Below, piece after piece: positions 1 through 7,040 of a DNA stretch of 64,000 nucleotides. Made by a program: the position numbers and the translations under genes. How positions within the stretch are numbered: position 1 is the stretch's first letter; every line of letters starts with the position of its first letter. The DNA is from Chryseobacterium formosense (GTDB taxonomy: Bacteria > Bacteroidota > Bacteroidia > Flavobacteriales > Weeksellaceae), in contig NZ_FPAP01000009.1 of NCBI RefSeq assembly GCF_900116415.1, positions 1-64,000 on the forward strand. Direction: 5' to 3'. The notes below the pieces were generated by a model. The model searched no databases. It was given only the letters and a program-made list of their open reading frames with translations, and was not told where the DNA came from.

Positions 1-52
1 AAGCCCACCAGCGCCGATGGTACTGCGAAAGCGGGAGAGTAGGTCGCCGCCA
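1..52 (+). rRNA. rrf: 5S ribosomal RNA, 3' end (truncated by window edge)
   Basis: The first ~52 bases match the conserved 3' arm of bacterial 5S rRNA, including the GGTACTGC and GGGAGAGTAGGTCGCCGCC blocks. The 5' part lies outside the window. Two strong hairpins with T-runs follow at once, as expected for the end of an rrn operon transcribed on the plus strand. The exact 3' end is estimated. Confidence 0.9.
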
Positions 53-62
53 GTTTTTTTTT

Positions 63-95
63 AAGTCCTCAATCGTAAGATTAGAGGACTTTTTT
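63..95 (+). terminator. rho-independent terminator after 5S rRNA
   Basis: AGTCCTC (64-70) pairs with GAGGACT (84-90) and is followed by TTTTT. It sits directly behind the 5S rRNA and probably ends the rrn transcript. Confidence 0.85.
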
Positions 96-100
96 ATGCT

Positions 101-135
101 AAAGTCTCATACATGTATTTGTATGAGACTTTTTT
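101..135 (+). terminator. second tandem terminator of the rrn operon
   Basis: A 12-bp stem AAAGTCTCATAC (101-112) / GTATGAGACTTT (121-132) with an 8-nt loop and a T-run. It follows the first hairpin by 5 nt, so the rrn operon appears to end in a double terminator. Confidence 0.8.
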
Positions 136-148
136 CGTTTATAACAGA

Positions 149-260
149 ATATTCAAAATTCCATATTCAAAATCCGAGATTTAAGATTTGGTATTCAACA
201 TTTAAAATTCAGTATTTAAAGCTCAATATTTAAAAACTCAATATCCAGTATTAAAAAATC
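149..260. repeat. degenerate AT-rich tandem repeat, unit about 13-15 nt
   Basis: Successive units read like ATATTCAAAATCC, GTATTCAACATTTAAAATTCA, GTATTTAAAGCTCA and ATATTTAAAAACTCA, i.e. roughly (A/G)TATT(C/T)AAAA followed by TC. The order is loose and no reading frame runs through it. It lies in the 428-bp gene-free stretch between the rrn operon and dus. Confidence 0.55.
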
Positions 261-299
261 TAAATCCTTGATTTGATATTTAATATTTCAAATACTAAT

Positions 300-388
300 G
301 AATGTGCCGCTCCGATGGAGCGGTACTTTTGTAGGAAAATGTGTGCGGTAAGAATCTGAGCACCGTAGGAGCGAAACAACTGTGTATG
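300..388. repeat. REP-like palindromic intergenic element
   Basis: GTGCCGCTCC (304-313) pairs with GGAGCGGTAC (317-326), ten pairs with one G-U and a GAT loop. Further on are TTTTGTAGGAAAATGTGTGCGG and CACCGTAGGAGCG-like segments. The GC-rich hairpin stands out in AT-rich DNA. I recall similar 'CCGCTCC..GGAGCGG..TTTTGTAGG' repeats in Bacteroidota genomes but cannot check this here. Confidence 0.5.
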
Positions 389-447
389 TTTAATGATAAT
401 GAGTTATAATACTTTCTTTAAGAATTAGAGTAATAGATATTATTAAA

Positions 448-477
448 TTGTATAAAGTCTGAAAATTCGTAAATTTG
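448..477 (+). promoter_or_regulatory. Bacteroidota-type promoter of dus
   Basis: TTG (448-450), 19-bp spacer, TAAATTTG (470-477). This matches the -33 TTG / -7 TAnnTTTG consensus. The -7 ends 4 nt before the ATG at 482, so the message is probably leaderless. Confidence 0.8.
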
Positions 478-481
478 CACC

Positions 482-1477
482 ATGATAAAAATTGGCAATA
501 TAGAACTGCCGGAATTTCCGCTTTTGTTGGCTCCGATGGAGGATGTGAGTGACCCACCTTTCAGACGTCTTTGTAAGATACATGGCGCAGATTTGATGTA
601 TTCAGAGTTTATTTCTTCTGAAGGGTTAATTCGTGATGCCATTAAGAGCAGAAAAAAGCTGGATATTTTCGATTATGAAAGACCAGTTGGAATTCAGATT
701 TTCGGGGGAGATGAAGAAGCGATGGCTATGTCTGCAAGGATTGTGGAAACGGTGAATCCGGATTTGGTTGATATTAATTTCGGTTGTCCTGTAAAAAAAG
801 TAGTTTGTAAGGGAGCTGGAGCGGGCGTTTTGAAAGATGTAGACATGATGGTTCGTTTAACGAAAGCTGTTGTTAATTCTACAAGTTTACCGGTGACGGT
901 GAAAACCCGTTTGGGATGGGACAGTCATTCAATCAACATTGATGAAGTGGCAGAACGTCTTCAGGAAACAGGTATTAAAGCTTTAACCATTCACGCAAGA
1001 ACGCGTGGACAAATGTATAAAGGTGAAGCCGATTGGAATCATATTTCAAGAATTAAGCAAAATCCAAATATTGAGATTCCTATTTTTGGGAACGGTGATA
1101 TCGATTCTCCTGAAAAAGCATTAGAATATAAAAAGAAATACGCTTGTGACGGTATTATGATCGGCCGTGCTGCCATCGGATATCCGTGGATTTTTAATGA
1201 AATAAAACATTTCTTTAAGACTGGTGAAAACCTGGCTGCTCCAACGATCTCAGATCGTTTATTGGCGGTTCGTCAACACGCCGAATGGAGTGCAGAATGG
1301 AAAGGCGAGAAATTAGGATTAATTGAAATGAGACAGCATTACAGTAATTATTTCCGTGGAATACCGCATTTTAAAGATTTCAGAAGAAAATTCCTCGAAG
1401 TATTTACTTTAGAGGAAATGGACGCTGTGATTCAAGAAACTCAGGAGTTTTACGCAGAATATCAAGCTCAAATATAA
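482..1477 (+). CDS. dusB: tRNA-dihydrouridine synthase (DusB/NifR3 family)
   Basis: A flavoenzyme that uses FMN and NADPH to reduce specific uridines in the D-loop of tRNA to dihydrouridine; cytosolic. The 331-aa length is normal. The N-terminal TIM barrel opens with LLLAPMEDVSDPPFRRLC (about residues 14-31). The family's catalytic cysteine is C102 in NFGCPVKK. K141 (VKTRLGW) and H171 (TIHARTRGQ) fit the FMN/uridine pocket, and GNGDI and GIMIGRAAIG form the phosphate-binding end of the barrel. The C-terminal ~80 residues form the helical RNA-binding domain. The gene stands alone with its own promoter and a terminator. DusB is chosen from the NifR3-like signature; the exact subfamily is less certain than the enzyme class. 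Confidence 0.93.
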   Translation: MIKIGNIELPEFPLLLAPMEDVSDPPFRRLCKIHGADLMYSEFISSEGLIRDAIKSRKKLDIFDYERPVGIQIFGGDEEAMAMSARIVETVNPDLVDINFGCPVKKVVCKGAGAGVLKDVDMMVRLTKAVVNSTSLPVTVKTRLGWDSHSINIDEVAERLQETGIKALTIHARTRGQMYKGEADWNHISRIKQNPNIEIPIFGNGDIDSPEKALEYKKKYACDGIMIGRAAIGYPWIFNEIKHFFKTGENLAAPTISDRLLAVRQHAEWSAEWKGEKLGLIEMRQHYSNYFRGIPHFKDFRRKFLEVFTLEEMDAVIQETQEFYAEYQAQI

Positions 1478-1484
1478 AAAACAT

Positions 1485-1508
1485 AAACCCATCATTACGA
1501 TGGGTTTT
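1485..1508. terminator. bidirectional terminator between dus and deoC
   Basis: AAACCCATC (1485-1493) pairs with GATGGGTTT (1499-1507) around a 5-nt loop, with T-rich flanks on both sides. It can serve both convergent genes. Confidence 0.75.
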
Positions 1509-1529
1509 ATTATTTCAGAAAGTTTTAGT

Positions 1530-2273
1530 TTAATATCCGCCTGATGAAGATTCATTCCTGATTAAAGCTAATGCAGAAGATGTTCCGATTCTTTTAACAC
1601 CCATTTTAATCATCTTTTCGGCATCATCGGAAGTTCTTACTCCACCCGCAGCTTTTACGGGAAGTTTACCTGCATTATCAAGCATTATTTTTATTCCTTC
1701 AAAAGTAGCTCCATTAGGTTTTCCATCGTGAGTTTCAAAAAAACCGGTAGAAGACTTTACGAAAATATTCTTTAAATCTTCCGGATTGAAATTTTCTTCT
1801 GCCCAAGAGGAAATATGTTTGGTAATATCTGCAATTTGCTGATCTGTCAAAGCAGCGATTTCAATAATCCACTTGGCAATCTTATGATGAAGAAGGCACA
1901 ATTGTGTGCATTTTAAAAATTCATTCTTAATTAGCTCCAGATCAATTTTAAGGTATGCATTATAATTAATGACAAAATCCAGCTCATCCGCTCCGTCATG
2001 AATTGCTTTTTCTGCTTCAGCTAATTTTTCTTCAACAGAGTAAGTTCCTTCATGAAAACCAATCACTGTTCCTAATACAACATCAGATTTCCTTTCATTT
2101 AAAAAACTCTTAATTTCTGAGACATAATCAGGGCGAATCATCACGGCGAAAATTTTATGATCGATCGCTTCCTGAGCTAAATCTTTCACTTTTTGTAATG
2201 TTTCTGCTTCAGAAAGACCAGATTGTTGTGGTGTTTTTAAATAGGTTGAATCTAAATATTGCGCAATGTTCAT
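1530..2273 (-). CDS. deoC: deoxyribose-phosphate aldolase
   Basis: Class I aldolase that cleaves 2-deoxyribose-5-phosphate to glyceraldehyde-3-phosphate and acetaldehyde during deoxynucleoside breakdown; cytosolic. 247 aa, normal for DeoC. Visible signatures: GADELDFVINYNAY (about 94-107), the Schiff-base lysine K173 in VKSSTGF, and K207 in VKAAGGVRT followed by the C-terminal phosphate-binding segment. The start lies 5 bp downstream of the Lrp-family gene, so the two are almost certainly co-transcribed. Other nucleoside-salvage genes (deoA, deoB) are not in this window. Confidence 0.93.
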   Translation of the reverse strand: MNIAQYLDSTYLKTPQQSGLSEAETLQKVKDLAQEAIDHKIFAVMIRPDYVSEIKSFLNERKSDVVLGTVIGFHEGTYSVEEKLAEAEKAIHDGADELDFVINYNAYLKIDLELIKNEFLKCTQLCLLHHKIAKWIIEIAALTDQQIADITKHISSWAEENFNPEDLKNIFVKSSTGFFETHDGKPNGATFEGIKIMLDNAGKLPVKAAGGVRTSDDAEKMIKMGVKRIGTSSALALIRNESSSGGY

Positions 2274-2278
2274 GATAA

Positions 2279-2749
2279 TTATACTTTCAGTTGTCTTGAA
2301 ATACTTTGTTCCAAAGATATGAAAGTTTCAGTTCTGGTAACGCCTTTTAACTTTTGGAGTTTGCTTAAAATCTGCATTAAATGGTCGTTGTCTTTACATA
2401 ATACTTTAATGAATATGGTGTAATTTCCGGTAGTGTAATGTGCTTCCACAACTTCATTTACTTCTTTTAAAGACTTTACTACTTCATTGTAATGACTTGG
2501 CTGATCCAGAAACATTCCTATGTATGAAACTACTTTATATCCTATTTTTCTGGGATTCAAAAATGAGATGGAATTTTCAATAACACCCGCCTGTTCCAGT
2601 TTTTTGATTCTTTGGTGCACAGCTGTTGTAGAAATACCTACTTGTTTAGAAATATAAGCCAGGGAACTTTTAGAATTATCCATTAACATATAAATAATTT
2701 CTTTATCCAGAGGGTCTAACTGATAAACTGTGTTGTTTGTGTTTTTCAT
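2279..2749 (-). CDS. Lrp/AsnC family transcriptional regulator
   Basis: 156 aa. The N-terminal winged helix-turn-helix (about 12-60: LDKEIIYMLMDNSKSSLAYISKQVGISTTAVHQRIKKL) is followed by the RAM/AsnC ligand-binding domain (about 70-150). Members of this family bind DNA as octamers or dimers and respond to amino acids or other small molecules. It lies in a tight minus-strand run with the EEP-family gene upstream (16-bp gap) and deoC downstream (5-bp gap). A role in controlling deoC is possible but only inferred from position. The effector cannot be told from the sequence. Confidence 0.88.
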   Translation of the reverse strand: MKNTNNTVYQLDPLDKEIIYMLMDNSKSSLAYISKQVGISTTAVHQRIKKLEQAGVIENSISFLNPRKIGYKVVSYIGMFLDQPSHYNEVVKSLKEVNEVVEAHYTTGNYTIFIKVLCKDNDHLMQILSKLQKLKGVTRTETFISLEQSISRQLKV

Positions 2750-2765
2750 CTTAATATTTATTATT

Positions 2766-3710
2766 TTAACTCAAATCTTTTCTTTTAAAAGTCACCAAAA
2801 CCGGAAAATGATCACTGAATCCGCCAAGATACCTTGTTCCTGCATAGGTTCTGAAAGGCCTGCCTTCAAATCCCTTATTTTTGGTACTCATACTTTCAGG
2901 GTTAAAAATTTTAGCCTCCTGAAAAGATAATGCCGCATCACCTCTGAAAAAAGAATCTGAGAGCATAATCTGGTCAAACAGTAATCCGGATTTATAATGA
3001 AAAGTTGAATATTTTTTAGTTGAAAACAGCTTTTGAAAAGGATTGTGTAAAATCTTTTCCTGTGAATCATCGTAAAGAATGTTAATTAAATTTTCATCAT
3101 CCGGGTTTTGATTAAAATCACCGCACAAAATGACATTTTCCTGATCTTTATGAATGATGCTTATAATTCTGTTACGAATTTCTTTCATTATAAAGTTTCG
3201 TTTGGGCTGATTGATGTCTTTTTCCCGCTTTGAGGGCAAGTGAGCTACAAAAACATTCATCAGTTCTCCGTTGCATTTTAATTTTGCATAAAGAACATCC
3301 CTTGTGGTGTCATAATTATCCGGTCTGTTATCTACAATTTCAAAAAAGAAGGTGATGGCTTCAGAATCTATGATCTCAACTTTAGATTTGTCGTATAGAA
3401 GTGCGACATCTACCTTTCTTTCATCGAGAGAATTGTAATGCACAATTCCGTATTGAGAATCGAAAGGATCGAGCTGTATAAGGTCTTCGAGAACTTTTTT
3501 CCCGGAAATTTCACATAAGCCGATGATGGCAGGTAAAACCCCGTTTTCTTCTTTCATCAGTCGAAAAACATGAGCAATTTTCGAAAGCTTTACTCTGTAC
3601 TTTCTATCGTCCCAGCTTCTTAATCCTGATTTGGTAGGATCGAGTTTGTGAATCTGTGGCGGATCAGGCAAGAATAAATTTTCTACATTGTAAAAAGCAA
3701 AAAGCTCCAT
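2766..3710 (-). CDS. endonuclease/exonuclease/phosphatase family protein
   Basis: 314 aa without signal peptide. It carries the EEP-fold metal- and phosphate-binding motifs: FYNVENLF near the N-terminus (Asn/Glu metal ligand), CGDFNQNPDD around residue 200 (D and N of the catalytic GDFN) and FSDHFPVLV at the C-terminus (SDH). Family members hydrolyse phosphodiester or phosphomonoester bonds in DNA, RNA or lipids; the substrate cannot be read here. A longer reading from GTG at 3716 is possible, but the ATG at 3710 gives the usual MELFAFYNVENL start. Probably the first gene of an operon with the Lrp-type regulator and deoC. Confidence 0.85.
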   Translation of the reverse strand: MELFAFYNVENLFLPDPPQIHKLDPTKSGLRSWDDRKYRVKLSKIAHVFRLMKEENGVLPAIIGLCEISGKKVLEDLIQLDPFDSQYGIVHYNSLDERKVDVALLYDKSKVEIIDSEAITFFFEIVDNRPDNYDTTRDVLYAKLKCNGELMNVFVAHLPSKREKDINQPKRNFIMKEIRNRIISIIHKDQENVILCGDFNQNPDDENLINILYDDSQEKILHNPFQKLFSTKKYSTFHYKSGLLFDQIMLSDSFFRGDAALSFQEAKIFNPESMSTKNKGFEGRPFRTYAGTRYLGGFSDHFPVLVTFKRKDLS

Positions 3711-3748
3711 CAACACATTTTTCTAATTGCAGTAAACTTTAAATCTCA

Positions 3749-3841
3749 TTTGTCATTTTAAATATATTAAAAATTTTAATATAAAATAAGATTTAAATTA
3801 AATTTATCTTTTAAAACTTAAAATATTATTATAATGACAAA
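3749..3841. repeat. inverted repeat TTTGTCATT / AATGACAAA in a gene-free stretch
   Basis: TTTGTCATT (3749-3757) faces AATGACAAA (3833-3841), about 75 bp apart, inside the AT-rich gap 3711-4000. The same 9-mer pair bounds the element at 21848-21948, which suggests related termini, although the interiors differ. Confidence 0.35.
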
Positions 3842-3870
3842 TAAGTCACAAATCTACAACATAAATTCCG

Positions 3871-3908
3871 AAAAAAAACACGGATTAATCATTAAAAAAT
3901 AATCCATG
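3871..3908 (-). terminator. trmD: terminator of the NDH-2/trmD operon
   Basis: On the minus strand CATGGATTA (3908-3900) pairs with TAATCCGTG (3887-3879), nine pairs with one G-U, followed by eight Ts (3878-3871). It lies about 90 bp downstream of the trmD stop. Confidence 0.75.
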
Positions 3909-4000
3909 TAAAAGTGATATAGGTAGAATGAAAATCTATCTGGTGTGATAAAGAATGTAAATTTTTAATCGAAAACTAAGTACCATAAAAGGTTTTGAAG

Positions 4001-4675
4001 CTATTCTAAAAGATCAGGTCGCTTTTCAGAGGTAATTTTTACGGCTTGTTCGTGTCTCCATTCCTCTATTTTAGCGAAATTTCCGCTGAGAAGAATCTTC
4101 GGAACATCCAGTCCTTTGTAGGATTCCGGTCTTGTATAGATTGGTGGCGAAAGCAAATCATCCTGAAAACTGTCAGTCAATGCACTTTGCTCATCATTCA
4201 AAACCCCGGGAACAAGGCGAATGATCGAATCTGCTAAAACACAAGCTGCCAATTCACCGCCTGTTAAAACAAAATCCCCGATAGAAATTTCTTTTGTGAT
4301 ATGTAAATCTCTTACACGCTGGTCGATACCTTTATAATGACCGCACAAAAAGATCAGATTATTTTTTATAGAAAGCGTATTGGCTATTTTCTGGTTTAAA
4401 GTTTCTCCGTCCGGCGTTAAATAAATGATTTCATCATAATCTCTTTGAGATTTAAGCTCAGATATACACTTATCCAAAGGCTCGATCATCATTACCATTC
4501 CTGCGCCTCCTCCATAAGGTTCATCATCAATTTGTCGGTGTTTGTTTACCGACCAGTCTCTCAACTGATGAAAATGTACTTCTACGATTCCTTTATCTAT
4601 TGCTCTTTTCAAAATAGAAGTTTTAAACGGACTTTCCATCAACTCGGGAAGTACGCTTATAATGTCAATTCTCAT
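4001..4675 (-). CDS. trmD: tRNA (guanine(37)-N1)-methyltransferase
   Basis: SAM-dependent enzyme that methylates G37 next to the anticodon of tRNAs reading CNN codons, which prevents frameshifting; a cytosolic homodimer with a trefoil-knot (SPOUT) active site. 224 aa, normal. Clear signatures: [11 protein letters not shown] start, [13 protein letters not shown] (about 51-63), [13 protein letters not shown] and [14 protein letters not shown] (knot), and the C-terminal SPPIYTRP segment. In many bacteria trmD sits with rpsP, rimM and rplS; here it follows NDH-2 with a 4-bp ATGA overlap, so translation is probably coupled to it. Confidence 0.96.
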   Translation of the reverse strand: MRIDIISVLPELMESPFKTSILKRAIDKGIVEVHFHQLRDWSVNKHRQIDDEPYGGGAGMVMMIEPLDKCISELKSQRDYDEIIYLTPDGETLNQKIANTLSIKNNLIFLCGHYKGIDQRVRDLHITKEISIGDFVLTGGELAACVLADSIIRLVPGVLNDEQSALTDSFQDDLLSPPIYTRPESYKGLDVPKILLSGNFAKIEEWRHEQAVKITSEKRPDLLE

Positions 4676-5934
4676 TGCTGCGTATTATTTTTTTTGTTTG
4701 GCGCTATGATTAAACGAAGTGAAGAATCTTTGTTGAAATAACTCCACATCCAGTTAAAAAATATGGCCAGTTTGTTTCGAACGCTCAAAATAAGCATTAA
4801 ATGTAAGAACATCCAAAAATACCATGCAAAAAGTCCCTGAAATTTTATGAATGGAAGATCTACAACGGCTCTGTGCTTTCCGATGGTGGCTAAAGATCCC
4901 TGATCTTTATACTCATATTCTACCCATTCGCTTTTATTTTTCTTCAGAAAGTTTTTACCTAAATTTTTTGCCTGATTGATGGCAACATTGGCAACTTGCG
5001 GATGACCTTGCGGATATTTTGGAGTTTCCATATAAGCAATATCACCGATTGCGTAAATATTTTCGTAGCCTTTTACCTTATTGTAACGGTCAACAATATA
5101 TCTGTTTCGAATTAAATTTTCGAAAGGAAAACCATCAACGACATTTCCGGTAACTCCTGCGGCCCAGATTACATTATTTGAAGGAATATCTTTTCCGCTC
5201 TTTAAGTAAACCTTATCACCATCATAATCAGTTACAACTTCACCACTGAGAAATTTTACGCCTAATTCTTTTAAATATTTTTCAGATTTTTCCTGAGCTT
5301 CCGGGCTCATTACAGCCAGTGGCTTTTCGGTGGAGCTTACTAGAATGATCTCAAGATGATCAAAGTTCATGTAAGGATAATCACGCGGAAGGATTTCTTT
5401 TTTCATTTCCGAAAATGCACCTGCCAATTCTACACCGGTTGGTCCGCTTCCGACAATAACAATATTCCAGTTTCCGTCGTCGCTGCGGCTTTTCTCAAGA
5501 ATCAGTTTTTCGAAAGTCATCAATACATGATTTCTGATACTGATGGCTTCCTGAGTATTTTTCATACCGAAAGCTTTACTTTCAAGCTCTTTGTTTCCGA
5601 AGAAATTGGTTTTGCAGCCGGTTGCGATGATTAATTTGTCATAAGTAAACTCTGCTTCGTTGGTGATGACTTTATTGTTGGCATGATCGATTGATTTCAC
5701 ATCCGTCAAACGAAACTGGGTATTTCTGGATTGCTGAAAGATTTTTCTGAAAGGAAAAGAAATATTCGAAGGTTCTATTCGTCCACAAGCAACCTGATAG
5801 AAAAGCGGCTGAAACATGTGATGGTTTACTCTGTCGAGAACAATGACTTTTTTATTTTTATTGTTCAGCGTTTTTGCAAGCTGCAGTCCCGCAAAACCTC
5901 CTCCGATGATGATGATCTTTTCGCGTGTTTCCAT
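4672..5934 (-). CDS. ndh: type II NADH dehydrogenase (NDH-2), FAD-dependent
   Basis: Single-subunit NADH:quinone oxidoreductase that feeds electrons to menaquinone at the inner membrane face without pumping protons. 420 aa from the ATG at 5934. The FAD-binding Rossmann motif [11 protein letters not shown] lies near residues 8-18 and the NAD(P)-binding motif [15 protein letters not shown] near 165-180. [10 protein letters not shown]-type sequence ([10 protein letters not shown]) is the second FAD site. A hydrophobic C-terminal stretch ([15 protein letters not shown]) fits membrane anchoring. A reading extended to 6021 would run over the TAAATTTG promoter at 5941-5948, so the shorter start is preferred. 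It overlaps trmD by 4 bp. Confidence 0.92.
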   Translation of the reverse strand: METREKIIIIGGGFAGLQLAKTLNNKNKKVIVLDRVNHHMFQPLFYQVACGRIEPSNISFPFRKIFQQSRNTQFRLTDVKSIDHANNKVITNEAEFTYDKLIIATGCKTNFFGNKELESKAFGMKNTQEAISIRNHVLMTFEKLILEKSRSDDGNWNIVIVGSGPTGVELAGAFSEMKKEILPRDYPYMNFDHLEIILVSSTEKPLAVMSPEAQEKSEKYLKELGVKFLSGEVVTDYDGDKVYLKSGKDIPSNNVIWAAGVTGNVVDGFPFENLIRNRYIVDRYNKVKGYENIYAIGDIAYMETPKYPQGHPQVANVAINQAKNLGKNFLKKNKSEWVEYEYKDQGSLATIGKHRAVVDLPFIKFQGLFAWYFWMFLHLMLILSVRNKLAIFFNWMWSYFNKDSSLRLIIAPNKKNNTQQ

Positions 5935-5940
5935 AATACT

Positions 5941-5948
5941 CAAATTTA
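5941..5948 (-). promoter_or_regulatory. -7 element of the NDH-2/trmD promoter
   Basis: The minus strand reads TAAATTTG, 6-7 nt before the ATG at 5934. A CTG at 5970-5968 lies 19 bp further up as a weak -33. It is back-to-back with the lysozyme promoter. Confidence 0.7.
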
Positions 5949-5981
5949 CTGATTTTTTTAGTATTTTCAGACTTAAAAAGT

Positions 5982-5989
5982 TAGTTTTG
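5982..5989 (+). promoter_or_regulatory. -7 element of the GH25 lysozyme promoter
   Basis: TAGTTTTG ends 9 nt before the ATG at 5999; TTA at 5958-5960 could be a weak -33. Its position supports the short start of the gene. Confidence 0.6.
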
Positions 5990-5998
5990 CAAAACTTT

Positions 5999-6862
5999 AT
6001 GAGCCCGAAAAAGTACACCAAAAAAACTGCCAGAAACCTTCATAAAACAAGGCGGAAGAACTATTTTTTCCGTCGCAGAATCCTGCTTGTCATTTTGCTA
6101 ATTGCACTTATCGGAACAGGTTTATATCTAAAGCAATCAATAAGTTATTATTATGCTCTTTATTTTAATAAATTCACTCATAAAAAGCTGAAAAACAGCG
6201 AAAACGAAACTCTGAGAATTCAGAAAATTATTTCAAATAATCTCGATAAGACTTATGGTTTTGATATTTCTCATTATCAAAATACAGAAGATATAAAATG
6301 GGATAGTTTAAGTATCGGAAATAAAACCATTCCGCTTGAATTTGTTGTGATGAGAGCAACAATGGGTAATCGAAGTGCCGATAAAAATTTTGATGAATTC
6401 TGGACTTCTGCAAAAGAACATAATCTGATTCGTGGGGCATACCATTTTTACAGAGCAGATGAAGATCCGGTCATTCAGGCTAATAATTTTCTAGAGAATG
6501 TGAAGCTTGAAAGCGGAGATTTACCACCCGTTTTAGATATTGAAAAAATGCCAAGAAGCAAATCTAATAAAAAGCTGATTGAAGATTTAAAAGTCTGGTG
6601 CAAAATTGTGGAAGAAACATATGGTGAAAAACCTATTATCTATACCTATTATCATTATTACAAAGATTTTTTGAGAGGTGAGTTTGATGATTACCCGATC
6701 TGGCTTGCCAATTATAATGATGTTCCACAGCCATCTCCCGAAGATCAATGGCATTTTTGGCAGTTCACAGAAAACGGAATTGTGTATGGAATTAATTCTA
6801 AAATCGATTTGAATATTTACAATGGTGGAATCTGGTCTCTGAAAAGTATGACTTTGGATTAA
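5999..6862 (+). CDS. membrane-anchored glycoside hydrolase family 25 (lysozyme-like) protein
   Basis: 287 aa. A basic N-terminus is followed by one membrane helix (about 28-43), then a GH25 muramidase domain (about 85-280) outside the cytoplasmic membrane. Family signatures: YGFDISHYQ with D89, VVMRATMGN, GAYHFYRADEDP, and the catalytic pair in PVLDIEKMP (D180 and E182), plus YPIWLANY near the C-terminus. GH25 enzymes cut the beta-1,4 MurNAc-GlcNAc bond of peptidoglycan, so cell-wall remodelling is the likely role. An upstream extension from 5843 exists but would run through the promoter and read antisense to NDH-2; it was rejected. Divergent from NDH-2 with a 64-bp gap. Confidence 0.88.
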   Translation: MSPKKYTKKTARNLHKTRRKNYFFRRRILLVILLIALIGTGLYLKQSISYYYALYFNKFTHKKLKNSENETLRIQKIISNNLDKTYGFDISHYQNTEDIKWDSLSIGNKTIPLEFVVMRATMGNRSADKNFDEFWTSAKEHNLIRGAYHFYRADEDPVIQANNFLENVKLESGDLPPVLDIEKMPRSKSNKKLIEDLKVWCKIVEETYGEKPIIYTYYHYYKDFLRGEFDDYPIWLANYNDVPQPSPEDQWHFWQFTENGIVYGINSKIDLNIYNGGIWSLKSMTLD

Positions 6863-6890
6863 TGAAATATTAATATTTTAAATTATAGTA

Positions 6891-6917
6891 AAAATCGCCC
6901 AAAAGGGTGATTTTTTT
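6891..6917 (+). terminator. terminator of the GH25 gene
   Basis: AAAATCGCCC (6891-6900) pairs with GGGTGATTTT (6905-6914) around AAAA, with one G-U pair and a T-run. Confidence 0.8.
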
Positions 6918-7040
6918 ATTTAATAAAAATTCCAAAATTTGTGATAAACTAATAAACCTGAAAACTCGGCTATAATTATTGTAATTCATAGTTGATGTTT
7001 TTTGTGTGTAGTTAAATCATAACTAAAAAACAAAATAACT

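Noticed and set aside
5843-5998. Extended N-terminus for the GH25 gene
   Set aside because: Would run antisense to NDH-2 and across the TAGTTTTG promoter; the ATG at 5999 gives a normal membrane-anchored GH25 protein.
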